A stretch of 52,765 nucleotides of DNA. Origin: an uncultured Thiocystis sp. GTDB taxonomy: Bacteria > Pseudomonadota > Gammaproteobacteria > Chromatiales > Chromatiaceae. The notes beneath the pieces are model-generated. The model did no database searches. It was given only the letters and a program-made list of their open reading frames with translations, and was not told the origin of the DNA. The DNA lies in the NCBI RefSeq assembly GCF_903866365.1, contig NZ_CAIPNF010000291.1, positions 1 to 52,765 of the forward strand. Reading direction: 5' to 3'. Every line of letters begins with the position of its first letter. The stretch's first letter is position 1. The position numbers and the translations under genes are program-made. Below, one piece after another: positions 41,140-49,562 of this stretch.

Positions 41140-41461
41140 CATCGATCAGGAAGCTTCTACCCGGTATCGGCTCAAGTTTGTGCCGCAGGCACTCGCCGAA
41201 TGGGAGGCGCTCGATGGCAGCGTCAAGGAACCGCTTCGTCAAGCGATCAAGAAACGTCTGGCGCAGCCGCACGTACCAGGTTCAGAGTTACATGGCAGCT
41301 TGCGGGGCTGCTACAAAATTAAGCTGCGAAAACAAGGTTGGCGTCTCGTCTATCGCGTGAAGGACGATGTACTGATCGTTATGGTGATGGCGGTGGCCAA
41401 GCGTGAAGACAACGTGGCTTATCGGCTTGCCGTCGAACGCTTGGCCTCGGATCAGCGATGA
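41126..41461 (+). CDS. RelE/ParE-superfamily toxin (StbE-like)
   Basis: About 111 residues if translation starts at the TTG at 41126, which overlaps the end of the antitoxin; an earlier in-frame ATG (41093) would lie deep in the antitoxin gene. The body is RelE-like: RYRLKFVPQALAEWEALDGSVKEPLRQAIKKRL, then HGSLRGCYKIKLRKQGWRLVYRV and VAKREDNVAYRLA. It would cut mRNA on the ribosome, as known for RelE/StbE. The non-ATG start would lower toxin output relative to antitoxin, which is inference. Confidence 0.88.
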   Translation: MTKSDIDQEASTRYRLKFVPQALAEWEALDGSVKEPLRQAIKKRLAQPHVPGSELHGSLRGCYKIKLRKQGWRLVYRVKDDVLIVMVMAVAKREDNVAYRLAVERLASDQR

Positions 41462-41568
41462 CTGTCCCCAAAAAATAATCCATTCCTTGGATTTCGATGG
41501 CATGACTTTTTGCTTAAGCTTGGCAGGATGCGGTTCCAACCGTCGGGTTTGGGTTTCGCGCTCGTTCG

Positions 41569-41670
41569 CGCGCGCCATGGAATCGACGCTGATGGACAAA
41601 TCATGCACGTCCTTGGCGAGACTGAAAATCAGATAAAAGCCATCGGCCACCAGTACGATGGACGACGCGC
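41569..41670 (-). pseudogene. Decayed partial copy of the Met-rich membrane protein gene
   Basis: The minus strand still reads VLVADGFYLIFSLAKDVHDLSISVDSMAR, close to residues in the gene at 42527-43054. The copy lacks 96 bases (32 codons) between two ATCGACGCTGA repeats that stand at 42701 and 42797 in the intact gene, so it derives from a version collapsed at those repeats. The sequences before and after it do not continue the homology. The flanking stretch 41462-41735 holds nothing else recognised. Confidence 0.8.
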
Positions 41671-41735
41671 GAAGCGATCCCTAGACTGGCGGCAGGGCAT
41701 CCGCACCATCCACGACGCACACCGCGAGGAACACC

Positions 41736-42371
41736 ATGAGCCTGGCCAATCCAACCCTGGAAGACGTGTGGCGATTGTTTGCCGAAACCGACCGCTTGAT
41801 CAAGGAAAGATCGCAAGAAACCGAGCGCCAATTTCAAGAAACCGAGCGCCGGTTTCAGGAAACCGAACGCTTCATGAAAGAAAGCCGGCGGGAAACCGAT
41901 CGCCAGTTTCAGGAAACCAACCGGATCGTTAAACAAGTGTCGAAAAACCTCGGCGAGTTGGGGAATCGGCTGGGCGAGTTCGTCGAGCACCTGGTCGCGC
42001 CCGCCGTCGTGCGGCTGTTCCGCGCCCAGGGCATCGAGGTGCATGCGGTCTATCCGGGCGTGTCGGCCAAGCGCAACGGGGAGGCGCTGGAAATCGATCT
42101 GCTGGTCGTCAACGATGGCGCCTTGGTCGGGGTGGAATGCAAAAGCAAGCTGACGGTCGAGCAGGTGGACGCGCATGTTGCGCGGTTGGAAAAGCTCAAG
42201 CGGGTGTTGCCGCTCTACAAGCATCATCGGGTCATGGGCGCGGTGGCGGGGATGGTGGTGACGGAGACCGTGGCCGAGTATGCGATGGCTCAGGGCCTCT
42301 ATGTGCTCTGCCAGAACGGCGAACAGGTCGAGGTGCGCAACCCGGCGGAATTCGCGCCGGCGGTTTGGTAG
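41736..42371 (+). CDS. Coiled-coil PD-(D/E)XK nuclease-like protein (DUF3782 type)
   Basis: Product of 211 residues; GAGGA stands six bases before the ATG. Residues about 18-70 are charged heptads built from QETERxF units, a long coiled coil. The C-terminal domain has GEALEIDLLVVNDGALVGVECKSKLTVEQVDAH, the D-x(n)-ExK pattern of PD-(D/E)XK nucleases. Such proteins are common in purple sulfur bacteria and cyanobacteria, in several copies per genome. The role is unknown; a restriction or DNA-repair-like nuclease function is guesswork. It lies between the pseudogene fragment and its intact counterpart. Confidence 0.82.
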   Translation: MSLANPTLEDVWRLFAETDRLIKERSQETERQFQETERRFQETERFMKESRRETDRQFQETNRIVKQVSKNLGELGNRLGEFVEHLVAPAVVRLFRAQGIEVHAVYPGVSAKRNGEALEIDLLVVNDGALVGVECKSKLTVEQVDAHVARLEKLKRVLPLYKHHRVMGAVAGMVVTETVAEYAMAQGLYVLCQNGEQVEVRNPAEFAPAVW

Positions 42372-42526
42372 CGCCATTCAGGCCAACAGCTTCATGCCGC
42401 CCTTACCTTCCTTGCCGGGAGAGAAGGCGAAACGGTCAGGCTCAAACGGAGAATTGCCGAGGCTACGCAACGCACGCTGACCCCGGCGCTTCGCGACGGA
42501 GGATCGCGATCGCGGGGCAACTGACG

Positions 42527-43054
42527 CTACCAGGGCATGAAGCGGTTCATGAATTGCGCGGGGCGGCTGATACTTTGATTCATGACCGCCATGTCGTCGC
42601 GCATGGAGGTGGTGGCAAGGGTCATGTTCTGCATCGAGCGATCCATGTTCTGGATGCTGGTCAGCATGGGTTCCAGCGTATTGACATCGCGCGCCATGGA
42701 ATCGACGCTGACCGCCATGGCACGGACATTCCGGCTCATCTGGGCCATGTTGTCGGAGACCGACTGCATGTTGCTCGCCATCACCGTCATGTTGGTATCG
42801 ACGCTGATGGACAGATAATGCACGTCCTTGGCGAGACTGAAAATCAGATAAAAGCCATAGGCCGCCAGAATGATGAAGGCGAACAGGCTCGGATAGACGA
42901 TGAGTTCCCAGCGCTTGGCGCTGGTCTCGAACGCTTGGGAGAGCCGGTCGATGGCAAACGCATTCAGCCTGGAATCGGTTGCATCGGAATCCATGGTATC
43001 CAGATCGGATGCCCCTTTAGACAACGGATCGCCCGTTGGGATTTCAGTATTCAT
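42527..43054 (-). CDS. Membrane protein with methionine-rich periplasmic coil
   Basis: Product of 175 residues. The cytoplasmic N-terminus (about 1-52) is acidic, one membrane segment follows (about 53-77), and the outer part is a helical coil with repeated xNMxxM and VDSMAR-like units holding 16 methionines in about 95 residues. I do not recognise a named family. It lies eight bases behind the ParA-like gene and must be cotranscribed with it, so a complex or positional relationship is likely. A decayed second copy of part of the gene lies at 41569-41670. Confidence 0.8.
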   Translation of the reverse strand: MNTEIPTGDPLSKGASDLDTMDSDATDSRLNAFAIDRLSQAFETSAKRWELIVYPSLFAFIILAAYGFYLIFSLAKDVHYLSISVDTNMTVMASNMQSVSDNMAQMSRNVRAMAVSVDSMARDVNTLEPMLTSIQNMDRSMQNMTLATTSMRDDMAVMNQSISRPAQFMNRFMPW

Positions 43055-43062
43055 GAAGCCGC

Positions 43063-43695
43063 CTAGCTGACGAGATTCGGATAAAGAGCCGCCGCCAGGC
43101 CCATGAACTCGCGCGCGGCCTTGCCGCGCGAATCGAGTTCAAAGACCGCCAGTCCCTCGCTAAAGGAGCGGCGAAAGACGGTCCGCTGGGACAGGCGCGG
43201 TTTGATAAAGCGGATTCCAGGCAATGACACCAGGGCGGCGGCGGTTTCGTTGGTCTCCTGAACCGCGTGGTGGGTATCCCCCCGATTGATGAAACCAATG
43301 ATGTCCAGAGGCGTTTCGCGTTGCACGCTCGCAATGAGTTGGATGTAACGCTGAGTCGACCAGAGATCTGCCTGGGAAGGCGGCACCGGCACCACCACCC
43401 GATCGCAGAGTGACAAGGCCAGGCGCATGCTCTCCATGTCCGAGGTGCCGACATCGATCAGGGTCTCGTCCGCGTCCCGCAGGCGATCCTCCGTCAAGAC
43501 CGCTTGATCGAATACCCGCAGCGGCGGCGCGAAGCCTTCCTCCCTGCGCACCCCGACGACGTCGGACAAGGTGGCCTGCGGATCCACATCCGCCAGCATG
43601 ACCTTGACCTCCGCCATCGCGAGCCAAACCGCGAGATTGAAGGTCAGGGTGCTTTTGCCCGAACCGCCTTTCAGACTGCCGACAATCGTAATCAT
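43063..43695 (-). CDS. ParA/MinD-like ATPase
   Basis: ATPase of 210 residues from the ATG at 43695. The deviant Walker A is GSLKGGSGKST, the Walker A' is VMLADVDPQAT, and the switch region carries ETLIDVGTSDMESMRLAL. The C-terminal part (NETAAALVSLPGIRFIKPRLSQRTVFRRSF) is like small ParA proteins used in partition or positioning of cell structures. No ParB or parS site is seen. It sits between a secreted-protein gene (61-base gap) and a membrane-protein gene (8-base gap) on the same strand. Confidence 0.88.
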   Translation of the reverse strand: MITIVGSLKGGSGKSTLTFNLAVWLAMAEVKVMLADVDPQATLSDVVGVRREEGFAPPLRVFDQAVLTEDRLRDADETLIDVGTSDMESMRLALSLCDRVVVPVPPSQADLWSTQRYIQLIASVQRETPLDIIGFINRGDTHHAVQETNETAAALVSLPGIRFIKPRLSQRTVFRRSFSEGLAVFELDSRGKAAREFMGLAAALYPNLVS

Positions 43696-43756
43696 GACAA
43701 CGGATCCATCGGAGTGCCGACCCTGGGAGTTTTCGTCCCGTGACTGTCCAACCCGC

Positions 43757-44536
43757 TTATTGCCCCGGCTCCACCGGCGGCATCTCCAGGCGCGTATAAC
43801 CCGCGGGCACGTTAAAGAGATCGTCCGGCTGCGCGCCGATCTGAATCTTGTCGAGCTCGCGCACATGGCCGCCGGGAAACTCCTCGCGCACCGAGAGTTT
43901 TAGCTCTGGATCGTACCACTGGAAGGTTCGAATCGGCTGCTGATTGGGGATGACGGTGGTCATTTCCCATTTTTCGACCCCGCGCCCGTCGATGGTCTCG
44001 GTGCCAAGCATGTGCAGTTCCATGGATTGGCCGTTCGGCATGAGATATTTCAGCGGCAGTCCACGCTGAACGTCGATCCACTGAGCGCCGGTGAGGGTCT
44101 TGCCCTCGTGCGTGACGGTCATCTCCCACTTGACCGCGGCGCGACCGGCAACCTCCTCTTCCCCGGCACGGCGACAATTCACCCCTTGCAGGCCCTCGCA
44201 GGGATTGGTTTCCGCGGATGGCGTCGGCAGGGGCGCCGGAGCGACGTCGCCCTCGGGAGCGGAGCGTTCCAGATAGTTTTTCTGGTCGGGAAAGAGAATC
44301 CACTCGATCCGGCGATTTTGGTCGTTGATCCGCACGATTTCGCGACCTTCCTGCGTCATCTCGATGCGGATCCGCCCATCGCCGACATACATCTTGCCCG
44401 TCGACGGAGAGGCATCCGGCCCACGGCTGACCATCTCGGCCGAGAACTGAACGCCGGCAATCTCCGCTTGAGCCGTGATCGCCAGGACAGATCCAAGGAT
44501 CGCCGCGACCCGCATGTATTGCTGAATTTTCATCAT
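43757..44536 (-). CDS. Secreted protein of the DUF4412/LolA-like kind
   Basis: Product of 259 residues from the ATG at 44536; a second ATG follows at once, and GGGGGA lies five bases upstream. The signal is RVAAILGSVLAITAQAEIA. The mature part is beta-rich, with RGPDASPSTGKMYVGDGRIRIEM, VKWEMTVTHEGKTLTG and GRGVEKWEMTTV, repeated motifs like DUF4412 outer-membrane lipoprotein-related sheets, but without a lipid-attachment Cys. Two cysteines (NPCEGLQGVNCRR) could form a disulfide. It heads the operon with the ParA-like and membrane-protein genes. Confidence 0.82.
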   Translation of the reverse strand: MMKIQQYMRVAAILGSVLAITAQAEIAGVQFSAEMVSRGPDASPSTGKMYVGDGRIRIEMTQEGREIVRINDQNRRIEWILFPDQKNYLERSAPEGDVAPAPLPTPSAETNPCEGLQGVNCRRAGEEEVAGRAAVKWEMTVTHEGKTLTGAQWIDVQRGLPLKYLMPNGQSMELHMLGTETIDGRGVEKWEMTTVIPNQQPIRTFQWYDPELKLSVREEFPGGHVRELDKIQIGAQPDDLFNVPAGYTRLEMPPVEPGQ

Positions 44537-44553
44537 ATCTGTCCCCCTGCTCG

Positions 44554-44574
44554 TGATCGTTGATCGTTGATCGT
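44554..44574. repeat. Heptamer repeat (TGATCGT)3
   Basis: Three perfect TGATCGT units begin 18 bases before the ATG of the secreted-protein gene, so they lie in its leader or promoter. Confidence 0.9.
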
Positions 44575-44717
44575 GCTGATCGGATGTTTCAGTCCCTTCC
44601 TTCTGCAAACCTCGGCAAGTCCAGCGCGCGACGTCGAGGCGCATGGCGCGCTCGCTCGCGATGGCGCCAAACGCTAGTGCTTCGCTGCCCAAGTTCCGAG
44701 ACCGGGGCCTCCTCGTT

Positions 44718-44783
44718 GTCGCTGTCGTTGTCGTCATCGAATATTCGCCATGTCGAGACCGCGATCACGACAACGACAACGAC
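44718..44783. repeat. Inverted repeat of GTCGTTGTC-rich arms
   Basis: Arms 44718-44738 and 44763-44783 pair at 19 of 21 positions by eye, around a 24-base loop. They lie in the gap (44537-44827) between the two secreted-protein genes, with no convincing gene. It is followed at once by an 11-base tandem repeat. Confidence 0.75.
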
Positions 44784-44812
44784 CTGGGACGGTCCTGGGA
44801 CGGTCCTGGGAC
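44783..44812. repeat. Tandem repeat CCTGGGACGGT
   Basis: Two full CCTGGGACGGT units (44783-44793, 44794-44804) and an eight-base partial unit, ending 16 bases before the stop of the acidic-protein gene. Confidence 0.9.
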
Positions 44813-44827
44813 TTTCGTGCAGTTGCA

Positions 44828-45439
44828 CTAGCGTTCAAACCAGGCGTCCGGCTCGACGGACTCGCGACGATCCGGCGCTCTCATGGAGTCGTACAAACCG
44901 GGTTGACGACTCGTCCCTGGTCGGGGCTCTAGCGGCCGAAACTCCGGCATTTGTCCCTTGCGTGCCTGCTCAGGCTCCGAGAGCGGCCTGAATCGATATT
45001 GAGCTTCACCATCAGAGGGTTGCCCATCGCCCTGCCCAGACCAGGAATCCCCACGGAAGCGATAGACCGGATCGTCGGCTCCCGATGTCTCACCTGGAAG
45101 CCCCCCCCGCACGTCATCGGTCACACCCTCTTGGCGAAATTCATACCGGCCGCCCGATTGCCCCCAGGGATCGAACGGCACGCCGGGATCGCCCGAACCG
45201 TCGCCGTGCTCTCCATCGTTGGACCAACCGCGTTCGGTTTGGCCGGCGGCATCGCTGCGGTTCCAGTCCGTCTCTCGATCCGACCAGGTATCCCGGTCGA
45301 CTGACGGCGCCCCCCAGACCTGGCGATCATTGTCTCCCGACCGATTCCAGCGGCGGTCGGAGTCTGGTTGAGCATATACACCCCAGGCAACCAACAACCC
45401 GACGGCCACTACTCCGGCCTTGAACAGCTTGCGCTTCAT
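44828..45439 (-). CDS. Secreted Asp/Arg/Gly/Trp-rich protein
   Basis: Product of 203 residues from the ATG at 45439 (AAGG eight bases upstream). The signal peptide is MKRKLFKAGVVAVGLLVAWGVYA with cleavage before QPDSD. The mature part is low-complexity, with short repeats of RDxWSDRExDWNRSD and two (V)YRFR-type units, and is rich in charged residues and Trp. No domain is recognised and it may be disordered. It lies between the secreted-protein operon and the RND genes on the same strand; its 5' gap of about 155 bases is too short to tell whether it shares their transcript. Confidence 0.75.
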   Translation of the reverse strand: MKRKLFKAGVVAVGLLVAWGVYAQPDSDRRWNRSGDNDRQVWGAPSVDRDTWSDRETDWNRSDAAGQTERGWSNDGEHGDGSGDPGVPFDPWGQSGGRYEFRQEGVTDDVRGGLPGETSGADDPVYRFRGDSWSGQGDGQPSDGEAQYRFRPLSEPEQARKGQMPEFRPLEPRPGTSRQPGLYDSMRAPDRRESVEPDAWFER

Positions 45440-45595
45440 GACTTCGCCTTCAATCCCTCTCGGGTCACACACCGGCTCCATCTTGGTCGGCAAGGGGCGC
45501 GTCATCGGTTGTCAAGCTCGTCCCGTGGGACGAAGCGGCGGTCCAATCCGCATCGCGTCGATCCGGATCGGGATGAGCGCGATCAACATCGCTCA

Positions 45596-48500
45596 CTACC
45601 GCTGATCCGGATCCGTGTCATCCTCGATTTTTAAACGAATACCCCGTCGCGGCGATTTTTTCTGGGTCGATGCCGCCGGTTTCGGTTTCGCGTCCGGGTC
45701 GGCTCCCTTGCGCGAAGCCGCTGCTTTTTTGGCCACGGTCTTCCGGGGAGTCGCGACCTTTTTGCGTGTTGTCTCTGTTGATGTTGCGGCCCGATCCGTC
45801 GGCGTTGAGGCCATTGGCGGCAATTCGGCCACCTCCGTCACGATCTCCGCTCTGGTTTCCGGTTCGCGCCGGGTTGGAGCACCGGCCGTCGAACCGGAAG
45901 AGGGGCGCGACGACCCGGCACCCTTGCCCGACGGCAGACGACTCTTCACCGCCTCGAACAGCAGCAGAAAGATTCCGCGGATGGCATAGAACACCAGCAC
46001 GAATACTTCGACGACCTGACCGAGCAGGCGGCTGGACCGGCCATCTCGCTTCGGTCGCGTCGGGGTGACCTGACCCGGCGCAATGTCATGACGGCAGGGA
46101 AGCATGGCGCCGGGCGGCGCGCTGGCGGCAGCCACCTCGCACATATCCTTGCTCGCCGCCACGCAACCGAGCGGGATCACGACCAGGGTCAGGACGGTCG
46201 AGACCAGAACCCCGGACAGGAGCGAGATCGCCATCCCCTGGAAAATCGGATCCGTGATGATGACACTCGAACCCGCCACCAGCGCAAACGCGGTGATGAG
46301 GATCGGCCGCGTGCGGATCTTGCAGGCCCGAATCATGGCCTCGTCCACCGCCACGCCCTTCTGGATCTCGTGAATCGCGAAATCCACCAGCAGGATCGAG
46401 TTACGCACGATGATGCCGGCCAGCGCGATCCAGCCGATCATGGAAGTCGCCGTAAACTCGCCGCCCATGCCCATCGCGAACATCAGCGAATGGGCCGGGA
46501 TGATCCCGAGCAGGGTCAGGGGAATCGGCGCCATGATGACCAGCGGGATGCGGAAATTGCCGAACTCCCACACCACCAGGATATAGATCAGCACCAGCGC
46601 CACGGCAAAGGCCGCGCCCATGTCGCGGAAGGTTTCGTAGGTGACGGTCCACTCGCCCGCCCACTCCCAGGACATGCGGTTACTGTCCGGAGGCGGACCC
46701 AGCCAGAAGAAGGCATCGCCAAAACCGCCGCCCTCGGCGGGCTTGCTGCCATCCGGGGCGGTGTAATTCTGTGCCGCCAGCAGATCCTGGATTTGGAACA
46801 TGGCGTAGACCGGGGCCGCCAGTCGTCCGCCCACGTCGGCGACGACATATTCGACCGGGCGCAGATCCTTATGGAAAATCAGATCCTCCTCCGCCGTTCG
46901 CTGGAATTGTCCCAGCTCGCTCAGCGGGACGGTCTGCCCCTGGCTCGACTGAATCGGCAGGTCGCCCAGGCGCTGAATCTGCGAACGCTCGGCCAGCGGC
47001 ACCTGGAGCACGATCTGGATCGGCTCATGACCGCTCTGCCGCCCGGCCTGCTGCTTGATATCGCCCATGGGCGCGCCGCCCAGCGCCATGGACAGATTGC
47101 GGTTGATGGTGTCGACCGAAATCCCGCGCCGCACCGCCTTTTCGGTATCGACATCGAAACGCCAGTAGTCGAAGGCGTCGCGCAGATAATTATCCACATC
47201 GCGGGCACTCTCGGCCTGCTCGAAAAAGCCGGTGACATCGCGTGCGAATTGTCTGCGCATCTCCGGCGTCGGCCCATGGATCTCGGCCACCACGGACTGG
47301 AGGACCGGCGGACCCGGCGGCATTTCGACCACCGCGATCCTGGCGCCCGCGCTCTGTGCCAGATTGGCCAGCAGGTCGCGCGCTTCGGTGGCGATTTCAT
47401 GACTGGTGCGCTCGCGGTCATGCTTATCGGTGAGTTGCACCTGCAATTCGCCGTTCCAGGGATCCGCGCGCAGATAGTAATGCCGGACCATGCCGTTGAA
47501 ATCGAACGGGCGCGCGGTACCGGCATAGAGTTGAATAGCGATGACCTCGGGCAGCGATTGCAGCTTGTCGGCCATGCGGCGGGCCAGATTGGTGGTGACC
47601 GGCAGCGCGGTGCCCTCCGGCATGTCGATCACAACCGAAAATTCCGGCTTGTTGTCGAGCGGCATCATCTTGACCGCCACCCACTGGAAATAGAAAAACG
47701 AGCAGGCGAAGAGAAAGGAACCCCAGAGCACCAGACGAAACGTCCGACGCTTCCGGCGATCCTCGATCAGCGGCGTGAGGACACGCCGGAAAAACCGCTC
47801 CATGCGTTCCGCGCCCTTGTGTTCGCGCTTCTCGGCGGCCTTCAGATACCTCATCGAAGGACGCAGCCAGTTGGAGATCGCCAGATAGGGCGTGAACACG
47901 AAGGCGGCGAACAGCGAGATGAACATCGCCACCGAACCCAGCACCGGGATGGGCGCCATATAGGGCCCCATCATGCCGCTCACAAATCCCATGGGAAGCA
48001 GCGCCGCGATCACGGTGAAGGTCGCCAGGATGGTCGGATTGCCGACCTCGCGCACCGCGTCGACCGCCGTGTCCTCGTCGGTATGGCCCTCTTCGAGCCA
48101 GCGCCGATAGATATTCTCGATGACGACGATGGCATCGTCGACCAGGATGCCGATGGAGAAGATGAGCGCGAACAGGCTGACGCGGTCGATGGTGAAATTG
48201 CCCACCCACGCCACGAACACCGTCATGAAGAGCACGACCGGAATCACCAGCATGACGACGATGGCCGGGCGCAGCGCGCGGAACGCCAACAGCACCAGGA
48301 CCACCACGAAGGAGGTCGCCTTGATCAACTTGAGGATGAGTTCCGAGACCTTCTGATCGGCGGATTCGCCATAGTTGCGGGTGACGCTGACCTCGACATT
48401 GTCCGGAATCCGGGAACCCTTGAGACCCTCCATCTGATCGAGGATGGCCTGCGCCACGGTCACGCCATTGGTCAGTTCCTTCTTCGCGATCGCGATGGTG

Positions 48501-49492
48501 ACGGCGGGACGGCCATCGGCCCGCGTCTCGCTGTCCGCCGCCGGCCCGGTGTAATAGGCCACCAGTTGGGACGCATCCTCGGGCCCCAGCTTGACATCGG
48601 CCACATCGCGCAGATAGACGGGCATCCCGTTAAAGGTGCCGACCACCAGCCGGCTGATGTCCTCGACACCGGTCAAAAAGGCGCCAGTCGTCACCATGAA
48701 ATGCGAGCCGCTCGCCTCGACGCCGCCCGCCGTGGTTTCGGCATTGGCGCTTTTCAGCGTCTGAGCCACCTGATCGAGACTAATCTGATACCCGGACAGA
48801 CGCTCGGGAGAGACATCGATGGTGACCTGCTCCCGGCGCCCGCCGACGATGAAGGCGTTACCCGTGTTCTTGACCTGCTTGATGGCCTGAAGCATGTCCT
48901 GGGCCAGCAGACGCAATTGACCATCGTCGACATCGGGTGCTCCATCGCCGTCCAGATCCTTGGACCAGAGTGTCAAGGTGACGATGGGCACGTCGTCGAT
49001 GCCCTTGCTCTTGACCAGCGGCGGCATGACCCCCGGCGGAATCTTGTCCATGTTCGAGGACAGCTTGTCGTTCACCTTGACGAGCGACGGCCCCATTTTC
49101 TCGCCAACGTCGAACTCGATGGTGACGATGCCCTGACCGCGCTGCGAGGCGGAGTAGACATGTTTGACGCCAGGAATTTCGCTCATGATCCGTTCGAGCG
49201 GCTGGGTCGCGAGATTCGCCACCTGCTGGGAGGAGGCGCCCGGATATTGCACCATGATGTCGATCATGGGCACCGAGATCTGCGGGTCTTCCTGACGTGG
49301 CGTCATGAGCAGACCCAGCATGCCCATCATGAGCATGGCGACATAAAACAGCGGCGACAGGGGCGAGCGGATGAAAAACTTGGCGGTCCGCCCGGCGATG
49401 CCTAGATAGTCGTCATCCATGTTGAGCGCGGTCGAAGGTGTCGACGGATGCGGATTGTCGTGTGGCGATGGAGAAATGTTGTCTTGGCGCAT
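45596..49492 (-). CDS. RND efflux permease with EF-hand-like loop and basic C-terminal tail
   Basis: Inner-membrane proton-driven transporter of 1298 residues, about 250 longer than AcrB. The core has the RND helices and the motif LVDDAIVVIENIYRR, plus MAPIPLTLLGIIP and GIIVRNSILLVDFA. In the first porter region residues 179-190 read DLDGDGAPDVDD, an EF-hand/dockerin-like calcium loop. After the twelfth helix comes an extra hydrophobic segment (about 1160-1182) and a tail (about 1184-1298) rich in Lys, Ala, Thr and Pro, with KKVATPRKTVAKKAAASRK like histone H1 or AlgP. It pairs with the adaptor encoded 70 bases upstream; no outer-membrane channel is in the window. The substrate is unknown. 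Confidence 0.9.
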   Translation of the reverse strand: MRQDNISPSPHDNPHPSTPSTALNMDDDYLGIAGRTAKFFIRSPLSPLFYVAMLMMGMLGLLMTPRQEDPQISVPMIDIMVQYPGASSQQVANLATQPLERIMSEIPGVKHVYSASQRGQGIVTIEFDVGEKMGPSLVKVNDKLSSNMDKIPPGVMPPLVKSKGIDDVPIVTLTLWSKDLDGDGAPDVDDGQLRLLAQDMLQAIKQVKNTGNAFIVGGRREQVTIDVSPERLSGYQISLDQVAQTLKSANAETTAGGVEASGSHFMVTTGAFLTGVEDISRLVVGTFNGMPVYLRDVADVKLGPEDASQLVAYYTGPAADSETRADGRPAVTIAIAKKELTNGVTVAQAILDQMEGLKGSRIPDNVEVSVTRNYGESADQKVSELILKLIKATSFVVVLVLLAFRALRPAIVVMLVIPVVLFMTVFVAWVGNFTIDRVSLFALIFSIGILVDDAIVVIENIYRRWLEEGHTDEDTAVDAVREVGNPTILATFTVIAALLPMGFVSGMMGPYMAPIPVLGSVAMFISLFAAFVFTPYLAISNWLRPSMRYLKAAEKREHKGAERMERFFRRVLTPLIEDRRKRRTFRLVLWGSFLFACSFFYFQWVAVKMMPLDNKPEFSVVIDMPEGTALPVTTNLARRMADKLQSLPEVIAIQLYAGTARPFDFNGMVRHYYLRADPWNGELQVQLTDKHDRERTSHEIATEARDLLANLAQSAGARIAVVEMPPGPPVLQSVVAEIHGPTPEMRRQFARDVTGFFEQAESARDVDNYLRDAFDYWRFDVDTEKAVRRGISVDTINRNLSMALGGAPMGDIKQQAGRQSGHEPIQIVLQVPLAERSQIQRLGDLPIQSSQGQTVPLSELGQFQRTAEEDLIFHKDLRPVEYVVADVGGRLAAPVYAMFQIQDLLAAQNYTAPDGSKPAEGGGFGDAFFWLGPPPDSNRMSWEWAGEWTVTYETFRDMGAAFAVALVLIYILVVWEFGNFRIPLVIMAPIPLTLLGIIPAHSLMFAMGMGGEFTATSMIGWIALAGIIVRNSILLVDFAIHEIQKGVAVDEAMIRACKIRTRPILITAFALVAGSSVIITDPIFQGMAISLLSGVLVSTVLTLVVIPLGCVAASKDMCEVAAASAPPGAMLPCRHDIAPGQVTPTRPKRDGRSSRLLGQVVEVFVLVFYAIRGIFLLLFEAVKSRLPSGKGAGSSRPSSGSTAGAPTRREPETRAEIVTEVAELPPMASTPTDRAATSTETTRKKVATPRKTVAKKAAASRKGADPDAKPKPAASTQKKSPRRGIRLKIEDDTDPDQR

Positions 49493-49562
49493 ATCGAATC
49501 CAGGTTATCCGGGCCTTCGCCGCGCGACCGCGGCATGAAATCCAAGGGACGGGCGCGGGTTC

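Noticed and set aside
43063-43695. Plasmid-type partition system
   Set aside because: The ParA-like protein has no ParB gene or parS-like repeats beside it, and the flanking genes code for membrane and secreted proteins.
46088-49405. Very long open frame of 1105 codons on the plus strand
   Set aside because: It is antisense to the RND permease, rich in His/Asp/Arg/Gly with no domain or ribosome site; high-GC codon use on the real strand creates it.
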